From the NCBI RefSeq assembly GCF_018137965.1, contig NZ_CP073100.1:1984001-2048000 (forward strand): 64,000 nt of DNA, given 5' to 3'. The stretch comes from Luteolibacter ambystomatis. GTDB taxonomy: Bacteria; Verrucomicrobiota; Verrucomicrobiia; Verrucomicrobiales; Akkermansiaceae. The position numbers and the translations under genes were made by a program. Below are positions 55,306 through 64,000 of this stretch, in pieces (position 1 is the stretch's first letter; every line of letters starts with the position of its first letter). Under the pieces are notes generated by a model. It searched no databases. It saw nothing but the letters and a program-made list of their open reading frames with translations, and was not told the origin of the DNA.

Positions 55306-56259
55306 ATGAAATTGGTTTTCCTCGATGCCTCGACAATCGACCGCGCGGATCTCGACTTCGCTCCGCTGCGCACTTTCGGAAACCTGACCCTGCATCAGGT
55401 CACGCCGCCGGAGAAGGTGGGCGATCGTATCGCGGACGCGGAGATCGTCATCACCAACAAGGCGGTCGTCGGCCGGGAGGCGCTGGCCAAGGCTCCGAAA
55501 GTGCGGTTGATCGTTTCCGCGGCCACCGGCGTGAATCAAATCGACCTGGAGGCCTGCAAGGAACGCGGCATCACCGTGTGCAACGTGGCCGGATATTCCA
55601 CCGAAGCGGTCGCGCAGCATACCTTCGCGCTGCTGTTGAATCTCGTCACGGCGGTGGACCGCTACTCCGCGCATATCGCGCAGGATTGGCCGTCTTCACC
55701 AATCTTCACGCGCCTCGATCATCCGGTGACGGAGCTCGCCGGAAAGACGCTGGGCATCGTCGGCTTCGGCACCATCGGCCAGGCGGTGGCGAGGATCGCC
55801 ACGGCCTTCGGCATGAAGGTGGTGGCGTTCGCACGCAGCGAGGCCTCGCCGGACGCGCCCGTTCCACGGATCGCCGGAGAAGAGTTTTTCAGCTCCTGTG
55901 ATGTGATTTCGCTGCACTGTCCGCTCACCGCGCAGACGGAGCGTTTCATCAATCGTATCAGCCTCGCGCTGATGAAGCCGGACTCCCTGCTCATCAATAC
56001 CGGTCGGGGCGCGCTGGTGGACGAGAACGCGCTGGCGGATGCCCTGCGCCACGGTGAGATCGGCGGAGCGGCTCTCGACGTGCTCACCACCGAACCTCCG
56101 CCGAAGAACCATCCGCTGCTGGCCACGGACATCCCGAACCTGCTGATCACCCCGCACACCGCGTGGACCAGCCAGGAAGCTCGGCAGCGCCTGCTGGCCG
56201 GAGTGATTGCGGATATCCAGGCTTTCCTCGGCGGGCATCCGATCCATCATATCGTGTGA
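55306..56259 (+). CDS. D-2-hydroxyacid dehydrogenase (glycerate dehydrogenase-like)
   Basis: 317 residues. NAD(P)-binding loop GIVGFGTIGQAVARI (~residue 150). Catalytic residues are visible as Arg in INTGRGALVDE, the Glu in LTTEPPP and His in TPHTAWTS. NVAGYSTEAVAQHTFAL is the substrate-side signature. The family reduces 2-keto acids such as hydroxypyruvate or glyoxylate; the exact substrate cannot be told. Cytosolic. Confidence 0.9.
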   Translation: MKLVFLDASTIDRADLDFAPLRTFGNLTLHQVTPPEKVGDRIADAEIVITNKAVVGREALAKAPKVRLIVSAATGVNQIDLEACKERGITVCNVAGYSTEAVAQHTFALLLNLVTAVDRYSAHIAQDWPSSPIFTRLDHPVTELAGKTLGIVGFGTIGQAVARIATAFGMKVVAFARSEASPDAPVPRIAGEEFFSSCDVISLHCPLTAQTERFINRISLALMKPDSLLINTGRGALVDENALADALRHGEIGGAALDVLTTEPPPKNHPLLATDIPNLLITPHTAWTSQEARQRLLAGVIADIQAFLGGHPIHHIV

Positions 56260-56372
56260 CCCGGACCTGCGGGTGGATGCACGATCATCTATCGGTTCGG
56301 CTCGTTTGATGGCAAATCCGCACAGGCGGTTCTAGGGAGGGAGGACGGCTCCGGTCGTCCCATCCTCCTGCC

Positions 56373-57536
56373 ATGATTGCGAAAACCCAATACCCGGCCG
56401 CGGCAAACCGCCTGGCCATGCTCGCGGCCGCAACCGCGCTGATCCTACCCGCCTCCGCCGCCGCTCCGAAGGGCGAACCCTTCGGCACCGCCAATGGCAA
56501 GCCGGTGGAGGTCTTCACCCTGACCAACCACAAAGGGCTGAAGCTCCGCGCCATGACCTATGGCGCGATCGTGCTCAGCCTCGAAACGCCGGACCGTGAC
56601 GGCAAGAGCGCGGACGTGGTGCTCGGTTACAAGACGCTCGACGAGTATATCAAGGACACGCCGTACTTCGGCGCGGTCGTCGGCCGCGTGGGCAACCGCA
56701 TCGCGAAGGGCAAGTTCACTCTCGATGACAAAACCTACACGCTCGCACTGAACAACGATCCCGGCGGCATCAAGTGCTCGCTACACGGCGGCCTGAAGGG
56801 CTTCGACAAGGTCGTGTGGCAGGGCGAAGGCGTGGAGAAGGACGGCGTGCAGGGGGTGAAGTTCCACTACCTCAGCAAGGATGGCGAGGAAGGCTATCCG
56901 GGCAATCTCGACGTCACCGTGATCTACTGGCTCACCGATGACAATGAGTGGAAGATCGATTACAGCGCCACCACCGACAAGGCCACGCCGGTCAATGTCA
57001 CGCAACACAGCTATTTCAATCTGAAGGGCGAGGGCAATGGCGACATCCTCGATCACGAGATCACCTTCAAGGCCTCCAGGTTCACCCCGGTGGATGCGGG
57101 CCTCATCCCCACCGGCAGGCTCCAGCCGGTGGAAGGCACGCCGTTCGATTTCACCACACCGCACAAGGTCGGCGAGCGCGTGAATGCCGAAGACGAGCAA
57201 CTCAAGTTCGGCGGCGGCTACGATCACAACTGGGTGCTCGACAACCAGAGCGGCGGGCTCGCGCTGGCCGCCGTGGTGCATGAGCCAACCACCGGGCGCA
57301 CCATGGAGATCCTCACCACCGAGCCGGGTCTCCAGTTCTACTGTGGCAATTTCCTCGATGGCCAACTCACTGGCAAGAGCGGCAAGCCCTACAACCATCG
57401 CAACGCGCTGGTCTTCGAAACGCAGCACTATCCGGACTCACCGAACCAGCCGACGTTCCCCAGCATCATCCTCAAACCGGGCAAGACGATGAAAAGCACG
57501 ACCGTCTATCGGTTCGGCCTGAAGAGTGGAAAGTAA
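56373..57536 (+). CDS. Exported aldose 1-epimerase (galactose mutarotase)
   Basis: 387 residues with an N-terminal export signal (RLAMLAAATALILPASAAA), so periplasmic. Family motifs: GAVVGRVGNRIAKG, SLHGGLKGFDKVVW with the catalytic-site His, NVTQHSYFNLKG, NWVLD and the catalytic Glu in LTTEPGLQFYCGNF. It interconverts alpha and beta anomers of aldoses released outside the cytoplasm. It precedes a predicted glycosidase by 40 bp in the same direction, a sensible pairing for external polysaccharide use. Confidence 0.92.
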   Translation: MIAKTQYPAAANRLAMLAAATALILPASAAAPKGEPFGTANGKPVEVFTLTNHKGLKLRAMTYGAIVLSLETPDRDGKSADVVLGYKTLDEYIKDTPYFGAVVGRVGNRIAKGKFTLDDKTYTLALNNDPGGIKCSLHGGLKGFDKVVWQGEGVEKDGVQGVKFHYLSKDGEEGYPGNLDVTVIYWLTDDNEWKIDYSATTDKATPVNVTQHSYFNLKGEGNGDILDHEITFKASRFTPVDAGLIPTGRLQPVEGTPFDFTTPHKVGERVNAEDEQLKFGGGYDHNWVLDNQSGGLALAAVVHEPTTGRTMEILTTEPGLQFYCGNFLDGQLTGKSGKPYNHRNALVFETQHYPDSPNQPTFPSIILKPGKTMKSTTVYRFGLKSGK

Positions 57537-57576
57537 TGAAGGCCCCTCGTATCCAATCCATGCCACTGCATTCATC

Positions 57577-58704
57577 ATGTTGAAAACCTTTGTTCATCTC
57601 CTGATCGCCGGTGCCCTCGGTACCGCCACGCTGCACGCTCAGGACGCTCAACCTTGGACTCCGGAAAAGGCGAAAGCCTGGCAGGAAAAATCCGGCTGGC
57701 TCAACGGCTGCAACTTCATCCCGAGCAACGCGATCAACCAGCTCGAGATGTGGCAGGCGGACACCTTCGACACCGCCACCATCGACCGCGAGCTGGGCCT
57801 CGCCGAGTCGCTCGGCTTCACCAGCGTGCGCGTGTTCCTGCACGACCTGCTGTGGCAGCAGGACAGCAAGGGTTTCTCGAAGCGTATCGATACCTTCCTC
57901 GGCCTAGCGGAGAAGCATCACATCGGAGTGCTGTTCGTGCTCTTCGACAGTTGCTGGTATCCGAAGCCGAAGCTCGGCAAGCAGCCCGATCCCCTGCCCC
58001 ACCGCCACAACTCCGGCTGGGTGCAGAGCCCGGGCATCGATGCGCTGATGGATGAGAACCAGATCCCGCGCCTGCATGAATACGTCACCGGAGTGGTGAA
58101 GCAGTTCGCCAACGATCCCCGCATCCATGGCTGGGACGTTTGGAACGAACCAGACAACAACGACGGCGGCAAATCGAAGCGCCCAGACCTGGAACCGGAT
58201 CAGAAGATCAAATCGCAGCATGTGGAGAAACTGCTGCCACAGGTTTTCGCCTGGGCCCGCGAAGGCAAGCCAACCCAGCCACTGACCTCCGGCGTGTGGC
58301 TCGGCGACTGGAGCGATCCCAACAAGATGTATCTCATCCAGCGCATCCAACTGGAGCAGAGCGACGTCATCTCATTCCACTGCTACGGCAAGCCGGATCA
58401 CCTCACCAAACTCATCGGCCAGCTCCGCCGCTACAACCGCCCGATCCTCTGCACCGAGTACATGGCACGACCGGAAGGCAGCACCTTCGATCCGAACCTG
58501 GGTGTGCTGAAGAAGGAAGGCGTGGGCGCCTACTGCTGGGGTTTCGTCTCCGGCAAGTCGCAGACCATCTATCCATGGGACTCATGGGAAAAGGACTACG
58601 ACGGCGAGCCGCAGCTCTGGTTCCACGACATTTTCCGTACTGATGGAACACCCTACCGCCAACCCGAAGTGGACTACATCCGCTCGCTGACGGGCAAAAA
58701 GTGA
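57577..58704 (+). CDS. Secreted GH5-like (clan GH-A) glycoside hydrolase
   Basis: 375 residues from ATG 57577; signal peptide MLKTFVHLLIAGALGTATLH then AQ. A TIM-barrel glycosidase pattern is visible: FTSVRVFLHDLLW (strand with conserved Arg), GWDVWNEPDNND with the NEP acid/base Glu, DVISFHCYG, and LCTEYMARPEG with the nucleophile Glu. Resembles proteins annotated as cellulase/beta-mannanase or 1,4-beta-xylanase; substrate not assignable. A strong terminator follows ~30 bp later. Confidence 0.87.
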   Translation: MLKTFVHLLIAGALGTATLHAQDAQPWTPEKAKAWQEKSGWLNGCNFIPSNAINQLEMWQADTFDTATIDRELGLAESLGFTSVRVFLHDLLWQQDSKGFSKRIDTFLGLAEKHHIGVLFVLFDSCWYPKPKLGKQPDPLPHRHNSGWVQSPGIDALMDENQIPRLHEYVTGVVKQFANDPRIHGWDVWNEPDNNDGGKSKRPDLEPDQKIKSQHVEKLLPQVFAWAREGKPTQPLTSGVWLGDWSDPNKMYLIQRIQLEQSDVISFHCYGKPDHLTKLIGQLRRYNRPILCTEYMARPEGSTFDPNLGVLKKEGVGAYCWGFVSGKSQTIYPWDSWEKDYDGEPQLWFHDIFRTDGTPYRQPEVDYIRSLTGKK

Positions 58705-58736
58705 AATGACTTCATTGCAATAGAGCCGGACATGGC

Positions 58737-58770
58737 GGCCCCGGAGAGTGGTTACTCCGGGGCCGTCTTT
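58737..58770 (+). terminator. Rho-independent terminator after glycosidase gene
   Basis: Perfect 10-bp stem GGCCCCGGAG / CTCCGGGGCC with an 8-base loop, followed by GTCTTTTTC. It lies between converging genes. Confidence 0.9.
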
Positions 58771-58822
58771 TTCGTTCGTACCAGCAACCACCGGCCCCAA
58801 CCGGCTTGCAAAAAAAACCGCG

Positions 58823-59803
58823 TCAACTTCGCAGCGTAGGCCGTCTCCGCCACCACAGCAGCAGGCAGCCGATCATTACCGGAAAGCAGCCTCCCGGTTC
58901 CGGCACGGATGCGCCGCTGCCATCCTGGCTGCCCGACCAGTAGTACCAGTTGTTGCCGCGCGAAGTCACCGAATCGGAAACCATCGCATACAATCCGTCA
59001 TGTCCTCCGCCATCGGAGGATCTCGCACGGCCCGCAAGGGCGAGTACCGGTTCCTCCGCCGCCGTAGGAGTGGTCACCGCCATCTCACCGAAGGATGGAG
59101 CTTCACCGCCGAATGCCTCGCGGGCCGCGATCCTCCCGGCGTCCTTCCATTCGTGGATCGGTTCGACACCTTCGGGAAGTTCGGCCGCAGTGGGAATTTC
59201 CATTTTCGCCACCGCAGGCACCATGGCCGCGGAAGCCGGATCCGGCTCAACCGCGAATGGAGGCGCAAATGCCGTCACATGCGCCGGTGCTTCGGCACTG
59301 GAAGGCACCAGCGAGATCTCCGCCACAGGCACATCGTTTCCTCCGGTCGTGGCGGCCGTTCCGGTGGAACCGGTCTTCTTTGAAGGCAGTATCTGCAATG
59401 TCACCATGGCGGCGAGGGAGGCAGCCATCGCGCCGGCGATCAAACCTACGGCACGCATCGTACGTCGCGGAGTCTTCGCGCCGCGCTCCAGTGTGGAGGC
59501 GGCCGTCAGGCGCAGTGCCGAACGCAGTTCCCGCAGGAAGCCATGCTGGGCAACCACCGCGGCGCAGAATCCCGGGTGAGTCACCAGGCGGTCCATCAGG
59601 GCGACATCCGCCGGACGCTCGCCCATCAGCCAATCAAAGGCCGCCTGCTCGTCATCGTTCACGCACGGGAATGGCACCACGTTCTCCGGCATCACCACCG
59701 GTCCCATCGCGGCGGCGAACAAGGCGGCACGCCGTGCCTCGCCAAGCTCGAAGTCCGGAACCTCCAGCGAGGTCTCCAGCAGATCGACGAAGGAATCGCT
59801 CAC
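58823..59803 (-). CDS. Anti-sigma-factor-like membrane protein with PEP-CTERM-like tail
   Basis: 326 residues. Residues 1-~110 are a soluble, probably cytosolic part (SFVDLLETSLEVPDFELG...); 117-139 is a transmembrane helix (VGLIAGAMAASLAAMVTLQI). A long Ala/Pro/Glu-rich extracytoplasmic stretch follows. The C-terminus reads VPEP (300-303), hydrophobic helix, then RRR, the PEP-CTERM plan recognised by exosortases. Its start overlaps the stop of the ECF sigma gene (4 bp), the usual place for an anti-sigma factor. I see no zinc-finger anti-sigma motif, so the anti-sigma function is inferred from position and topology. Confidence 0.72.
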   Translation of the reverse strand: MSDSFVDLLETSLEVPDFELGEARRAALFAAAMGPVVMPENVVPFPCVNDDEQAAFDWLMGERPADVALMDRLVTHPGFCAAVVAQHGFLRELRSALRLTAASTLERGAKTPRRTMRAVGLIAGAMAASLAAMVTLQILPSKKTGSTGTAATTGGNDVPVAEISLVPSSAEAPAHVTAFAPPFAVEPDPASAAMVPAVAKMEIPTAAELPEGVEPIHEWKDAGRIAAREAFGGEAPSFGEMAVTTPTAAEEPVLALAGRARSSDGGGHDGLYAMVSDSVTSRGNNWYYWSGSQDGSGASVPEPGGCFPVMIGCLLLWWRRRPTLRS

Positions 59804-60330
59804 GCGTCCCCCCCTTCCACGCGCCAGCGCTGGCGCAGTTGTTTCACCGCGAGATGGAGGAAGTAGCCGACATTCCCTTGTGAAATGCCGGTGACCTCCT
59901 CGATCTCGCGGTAACTCAGACCCACCTGGAACTTCAAACGCACCAGCTCGCGCTCGCGGTCCGGCAGTTCCGCCACCAATTCCGCCAGCTTGCGCTCGCG
60001 TTCACCGCGATCGAGCTGCGCGTCCGGCGACATGCCATCATCATCCGGGATGTCGAAGCGGGCCGGATCCAGACCGAAGGTCACGACCTTCTGGCGGCGC
60101 AGGTGGTCACTGACCACATTGCGGCAGACGGTGAAAAGCCAGGCGGCGAGGTTTTCCGGCATGCCTTTCTCGCGGTGACGGATCAGACGGAAGAAGGTTT
60201 CCTGCACGGCATCGCGCGCCAGCTCACGGTCCGAGCACAGCGTGTAGGCGTGCTTGAGCAATGGCTTCTCATAGCGGACGAGGATTTCCGCCAGCCAGTT
60301 CCCGGACTCCATGGGCACCGCTTCGCTCAC
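59800..60330 (-). CDS. ECF-type RNA polymerase sigma factor
   Basis: 176 residues, normal for the group. Region 2: LLKHAYTLCSDRELARDAVQ then ETFFRLIRH, and the -10-binding WLFTVCRNVVSDHLRRQ. Region 4: LPDRERELVRLKFQVGLSYR, then EIEEVTGISQGNVGYFLHLA as the helix-turn-helix that reads -35. Middle gene of a three-gene minus-strand operon with 4-bp overlaps on both sides. Activity is probably held in check by the membrane protein encoded next. Confidence 0.93.
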   Translation of the reverse strand: MSEAVPMESGNWLAEILVRYEKPLLKHAYTLCSDRELARDAVQETFFRLIRHREKGMPENLAAWLFTVCRNVVSDHLRRQKVVTFGLDPARFDIPDDDGMSPDAQLDRGERERKLAELVAELPDRERELVRLKFQVGLSYREIEEVTGISQGNVGYFLHLAVKQLRQRWRVEGGDA

Positions 60331-60851
60331 GGTGGAGGCGGTGTGGGTTCGGGGTTGGCGAGGAGATTGGCGACGGTTTCACGCGCCTCATCGGTCTCCG
60401 ACCATGAGGGCAGCTCCAGGAAGTCCGCCGCTTCCCGGCAGGCATTCGTTTCAGCGGGATCGCTCATCCGGGTGGCCGCCAAGCGCAGCACGGCGATCCC
60501 ATCCGGCTCGCCGAGCTGGATCAAGCCCTCGCGTGCGGCGCTACGTAGATCCCGATCCGTGCTGGTGAGATAGGGTGCGATCGCCTTCACCGCGGCGGGT
60601 TCATAGCTTTTCACCGCCTCGTCGATCCGGGCCATGACATCCGCGCGCTCTTCGGCGGAGGACCCGGCGGTGGCACGGGAGGAAACCCGCGCCGAGGCGA
60701 CCTGCTGCCGGGAGGCTGGCAGCTTCGCGTCCTCGGACGGGCGGAGCGTTTCAAACGCACCCGCTACACCCGCTTTCCCACCCCGATGCCGGGTGGCGAA
60801 GCCGAGAACGACCGCAAAGCCCAGCAGGATGACAGCGAGATAGCGTTTCAT
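60327..60851 (-). CDS. Exported or anchored HEAT-like repeat protein upstream of ECF sigma
   Basis: 174 residues. N-terminal hydrophobic helix (YLAVILLGFAVVLGFA) after MKR acts as a signal or anchor. Residues ~70-155 contain HEAT-type helices (AVKAIAPYLTSTDRDLRSAA, then REGLIQLGEPDGIAVLRLAA). First gene of the operon with the sigma factor (stop/start overlap). It could be the extracytoplasmic part of the sensing module; this is positional inference. Confidence 0.72.
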   Translation of the reverse strand: MKRYLAVILLGFAVVLGFATRHRGGKAGVAGAFETLRPSEDAKLPASRQQVASARVSSRATAGSSAEERADVMARIDEAVKSYEPAAVKAIAPYLTSTDRDLRSAAREGLIQLGEPDGIAVLRLAATRMSDPAETNACREAADFLELPSWSETDEARETVANLLANPEPTPPPP

Positions 60852-60859
60852 GCGTCAGG

Positions 60860-60905
60860 AAAAAGGAGCATCCCCCGATCCTACCCAAGAAGGACCGGGA
60901 GATGC
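60860..60905 (-). terminator. Rho-independent terminator between secreted gene and sigma operon
   Basis: On the minus strand a 15-bp stem (GCATCTCCCGGTCCT pairing with AGGATCGGGGGATGC, two wobble pairs), 8-base loop, then TCCTTTTT. It separates the 60921-61595 gene from the downstream sigma-factor operon. Confidence 0.88.
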
Positions 60906-60920
60906 CCGGATGCATTCTTC

Positions 60921-61595
60921 TCAGGGCACTGCAGCGCCTGGGAAGAACGGGGTGAGATTGATCGGATTCGCACGCTGCACCTTGTAGGTGCCGGTGTAGA
61001 TCGCGTTTCCGGTGGCGGCTTTGCCGGAAAGATCGAAGGTTTCCGTGCGGGTGATCACCGTGTTGCTGGAGTCACCGATTTTCAGCGTGGCGGACTTGAT
61101 GGTCTGCGTGCCGATGCCCGATCCCGCGCCACCCTTGAAGGTGAGCGTGGTGTAGGCGCGGCGGGTCAGACTCGGAAGCTCCGGGCTGTTGGAGGTGTTC
61201 TTGGTGAGCGTGCCGCTGTCGGCCTTGCCCTGCACGACCGGCTGGGTGAGCAGCGAGGCCGGAACGGCGACCGCCACCTTGCCTTGCTTCGCAGCGTAGA
61301 TGTTGCCCACGTCATTGGCATTGGTGAAGCGGGTCAACACCCAGCCGCTGATGGTGCCGTCCAGAAGATTGGCCGCGCGCATGGCATCGAGGATTTCGCG
61401 GTTGGTGAAGCGCGCGGAGGTCACCGCGTAGGTCTTCTTGGTGCCGCCGTTGGGAAGCTGTTGGGTGACCGGCGCACCTTCCGTCACGACTGTGGCGGAA
61501 AGGGCGATCGGAGCATTGGCTCCCGGCTTGACGGTCTGGCCGTATGCGGAGGCAGCGCCGAGCACGCCGGCGGTAACGAGGATGATGGATTTCAT
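60921..61595 (-). CDS. Secreted hypothetical protein
   Basis: 224 residues; signal peptide MKSIILVTAGVLGAASAYGQ. The mature part is Thr/Ala/Gly-rich and strand-like, with ARFTNREILDAMRAANLLDG then TISGWVLTRFTN, LTRRAYTTLTFKGGAG and FDLSGKAATGNAIYTGTYKV. No recognised family or anchor. Monocistronic by context: a terminator follows directly, and the upstream FtsK gene ends ~150 bp away on the same strand. Confidence 0.72.
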   Translation of the reverse strand: MKSIILVTAGVLGAASAYGQTVKPGANAPIALSATVVTEGAPVTQQLPNGGTKKTYAVTSARFTNREILDAMRAANLLDGTISGWVLTRFTNANDVGNIYAAKQGKVAVAVPASLLTQPVVQGKADSGTLTKNTSNSPELPSLTRRAYTTLTFKGGAGSGIGTQTIKSATLKIGDSSNTVITRTETFDLSGKAATGNAIYTGTYKVQRANPINLTPFFPGAAVP

Positions 61596-61748
61596 GAGGT
61601 AATCGGATGTTTCAAGGCGAGCGCCGCGGACCGCTCGCCATGAACATCGGATGACCGGAGGATTTCTTGGCGATTTCCGAAAAAATCACGTGTGACGGTT
61701 CTGTGACCGACCTAACCATGGCGGCGGTTTCCAACCACCGCCAACACC

Positions 61749-64000
61749 TCACTTCAAATACACCTCGCGCGGTTTCGCGCCGTCTCCAGGGCCTACGACC
61801 CCGCGTGCTTCAAGGATGTCCACCATGCGCGCGGCCCGGGTGTAGCCGAGACGCAGGCGGCGCTGGAGCAAAGACGTGCTGCACTTCTGCTCCTGGCGTG
61901 CAACTTCGATGCACTTGATGATGAGTTCCTCATCGGCATCGGAGATCTCCTCCTCATCCGAATCCCCGCCGCTGTCGATGGAGGCCTGAATGTCGGTCGC
62001 GAAATTCGGCGAAGCCTGGGCGGCGCAGTGATCCACCAGACGCTCGACTTCCTGATCGGAAACGAAGGCACCTTGCGCGCGCTCCAGTTTCGCGGAACCC
62101 GGCGGCAGATAGAGCATGTCGCCCTTGCCCACCAGTTTGTCCGCGCCCTTGGTATCGAGGATGACGCGCGAATCGAGCGCGGAGGACACCTGGAAGGCGA
62201 TGCGCGAGGGAATGTTCGCCTTGATGATACCGGTGACCACGTCCGCGCGCGGCGTCTGTGTGGCGATGATGAGATGGATGCCGGCCGCACGAGCTTTTTG
62301 CGCGATGCGGGCGATGCACATCTCGACATCCGCCGGAGCGGTCTGCATCAGGTCCGCAAGCTCGTCGATGAGCACGACGATGTACGGATAGCGGTCCGGC
62401 ATCTCGTCCTCTTCCGGAATCAATTCGTCCTCGTCCGCTTCCGGGCCGAGTTCACCGGACTCCAGCGCGGATGCGATGGATTCGATGGCGTCCATATCCA
62501 CCTCTTCCTCCTCCTCGGACTCCGGCTCCGGTTCGGGTGCGGCGGTCTTTTCCGGACGCACACGTTGGTTGTAGGCATCAAAATTGCGCACGCCTACCTT
62601 GGCAAAGACGCGATAACGCTTCTCCATCTCATTGACCACCCACTTGAGCGCGGCCACGACCTTCTTCGGATCGGTGACCACCGGCACGACGAGGTGCGGC
62701 AGCTTGTTGTACATCTGCATCTCGACCACCTTCGGGTCCACCATGATGAACCGCAGCTCATCCGGGCCGAACTTGAAGAGCATCGAGGCGATGATGGAAT
62801 TGATGCACACCGACTTGCCGGAACCGGTGGCACCGGCGACGAGCAAATGCGGCATCGCGGCGAGGTCGGCGATGACCGTCTTGCCGTAGACATCCTTGCC
62901 AAGCGCGAGCGGGATCTTCTTCTTCGCGGACTTGAACTCCGGATCGTCGATCAACTCACGCAGCGGCACGGCGACCTTCTTGGAATTCGCGATCTCGATA
63001 CCGACGGTGTCCTTGCCGGGAATGGGAGCGAGGATGTTGATGCGCTCCGCCTTGGTCGCGCGGGCGATGTCCGCCTCAAGCTGCGAGATACGGGACACGC
63101 GCAGACCGGTGCTCGGATAGATCTCGTAGCGGGTGATCGTCGGGCCGCGGGTGATGTCGCCCGGAGTCACATCGATGCCGAAGGCTTTGAGCGTCTCGAT
63201 GATGATCTGCTGGTTCGAAAAAAGCTCGTCTCGGTTCGCGGCTTCCGGAGCATCGTCCACCTCGATCTTGTCAAGCAGGTCGAAGCCCGGCGTTTCGTAG
63301 TCCTCGTAGCCGGTGGGCGTGAGCGACTGGTGGCCCGCTTTCTTCCGCTCGAAGGGTTTCGCCCCCGCCGGGACATCCACCAGACGGCGCTGCGAGGCAT
63401 CAATGATCTTCGGCACCGGCGTTTCGCGCAGGCCGAGTTCCGCCTGACCGTCGTCATCCGCAGCGGCTGCGGCCTGAGCCGAGGATGAGGCGGCTTTCGC
63501 GGCCTCGCGTTCGCGGCGGCGCTGCTCGCGCTGGCGTTCGCGCTCCGCGTCCAGTTCCGATTGGCGGGCCGAGGCTAGGCCTTCGGCTTCGCGGCGCTCC
63601 AGGAACGCGTGATAACGGAGACGACCCAGGCGATAGCAGGCCCGCACGAACTGGATCGGCGGCTGGCCGGTGAAAAGGATCAGCGCCACCAGATAACCGG
63701 TTCCGAACAGCAGCAGCGTGCCGATCCGACCGATCAGCCGCTCGAACACATAGCCGCCCACGCCATAGCCAACCACGCCACCCGGGCTGATGATCCGGCA
63801 GCGCGCGGCCCAATCCTTGAAAAAGAAATCCGCGGCGTGCAGCCAGACCGCTCCAGCCACCAGCAGGATCAGGAAACCCAGCACCTTGCGCGGCCACAGG
63901 CGGCCGTCGCGCAGCAGCTTCACCACGCCGAACCACACCAACGTCACCGGGATCAGCCATGCGGTGGCTCCGAACAAAAGGATCTGCACGAAGGCGAGGA
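61749..64000 (-). CDS. ftsK: FtsK/SpoIIIE DNA translocase, 5' end outside window
   Basis: The frame is still open at the right edge. A GTG at 63989 is an unlikely true start because the homologous hydrophobic N-terminus continues upstream. About 750 residues are visible: membrane helices in the first ~140, a charged Ala/Glu/Arg-rich linker (~140-240), then the motor with Walker A GATGSGKS, Walker B IVVLIDELADLM and ATQTPRADVVTGIIKANIPS. An acidic insert lies between them (PEPESEEEEEVD). The last ~65 residues are the winged-helix gamma domain (RRLRLGYTRAARMVDILEAR) that reads KOPS. It pumps DNA through the septum during division. Confidence 0.94.
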   Translation of the reverse strand, partial: LAFVQILLFGATAWLIPVTLVWFGVVKLLRDGRLWPRKVLGFLILLVAGAVWLHAADFFFKDWAARCRIISPGGVVGYGVGGYVFERLIGRIGTLLLFGTGYLVALILFTGQPPIQFVRACYRLGRLRYHAFLERREAEGLASARQSELDAERERQREQRRREREAAKAASSSAQAAAAADDDGQAELGLRETPVPKIIDASQRRLVDVPAGAKPFERKKAGHQSLTPTGYEDYETPGFDLLDKIEVDDAPEAANRDELFSNQQIIIETLKAFGIDVTPGDITRGPTITRYEIYPSTGLRVSRISQLEADIARATKAERINILAPIPGKDTVGIEIANSKKVAVPLRELIDDPEFKSAKKKIPLALGKDVYGKTVIADLAAMPHLLVAGATGSGKSVCINSIIASMLFKFGPDELRFIMVDPKVVEMQMYNKLPHLVVPVVTDPKKVVAALKWVVNEMEKRYRVFAKVGVRNFDAYNQRVRPEKTAAPEPEPESEEEEEVDMDAIESIASALESGELGPEADEDELIPEEDEMPDRYPYIVVLIDELADLMQTAPADVEMCIARIAQKARAAGIHLIIATQTPRADVVTGIIKANIPSRIAFQVSSALDSRVILDTKGADKLVGKGDMLYLPPGSAKLERAQGAFVSDQEVERLVDHCAAQASPNFATDIQASIDSGGDSDEEEISDADEELIIKCIEVARQEQKCSTSLLQRRLRLGYTRAARMVDILEARGVVGPGDGAKPREVYLK

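Noticed and set aside
61690-61748. Possible terminator after ftsK
   Set aside because: There is a short GGCGGT/ACCGCC hairpin and a T-run further on, but stem and T-run are not adjacent, so it does not meet the usual form.

Overview
The window is a high-GC chromosomal segment that looks like a member of the Verrucomicrobiota, in the Luteolibacter/Haloferula neighbourhood. This is inferred from gene content: a PEP-CTERM-type tail, very large secreted CotH/lamin-tail proteins, DUF6797-type and propeller-fused c-type cytochromes, DUF5069, tandem secreted M16 peptidases and many signal-peptide proteins of unknown role. No rRNA or other taxonomic marker is present. Most genes sit in short strand-specific runs with 4-base ATGA overlaps.

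Left end (1-8.6 kb, minus strand): a polymorphic-toxin-like RHS locus. A complete 1965-residue RHS/YD-repeat protein with a Ser/Glu-rich N-terminus is followed by a small lipoyl-fold-like gene in the immunity-gene position. Behind it lie two displaced, promoterless RHS fragments. Each follows a copy of a ~374-bp direct repeat and each is followed by a different small AT-richer gene, giving three tandem modules. Facing this locus (8.8-13.5 kb, plus) are a GT4-like glycosyltransferase and a 1212-residue fusion of four enzyme-like modules (GT31-like, methyltransferase, GT11, GT14-like).

13.6-21 kb: a small HTH/coiled-coil protein, tRNA-Leu(CAG) with its terminator, and two tandem full-length M16 zinc proteases. 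The first M16 gene carries a one-base frameshift between signal peptide and catalytic domain. 21-29 kb: DUF3592 and GNAT genes, then a housekeeping run (YqeY-like, ispD, a third M16 protease, gluQ, a small membrane protein, cyclophilin), then a three-gene cluster of secreted proteins of unknown function. 29-36.7 kb: an ABC-F ATPase, a 1440-residue CotH/lamin-tail protein and a DUF4105 membrane protein.

36.7-38.9 kb: an insertion island. Two internally deleted IS5-family copies, which keep opposite halves of the same transposase, bracket an MBL-fold hydrolase and a decayed coding remnant; 14-bp inverted repeats bound the block. 39-52 kb: a DUF885 metallopeptidase, a monoheme cytochrome, a TrhO-RluA fusion, DUF5069, and two paralogous secreted sugar-dehydrogenase-like/diheme cytochrome proteins. 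Next comes a palindromic repeat element that also occurs near 17.6 kb.

52-64 kb: a secreted secretin-like gene overlapping a histidine kinase and its OmpR-type regulator; a hydroxyacid dehydrogenase; a periplasmic galactose mutarotase and a GH5-like glycosidase; a minus-strand operon of a HEAT-like protein, an ECF sigma factor and an anti-sigma-like membrane protein ending in a VPEP tail; a secreted hypothetical protein; and an FtsK translocase cut by the right edge. Carbohydrate handling, extracellular proteolysis and envelope-linked redox dominate the accessory content.
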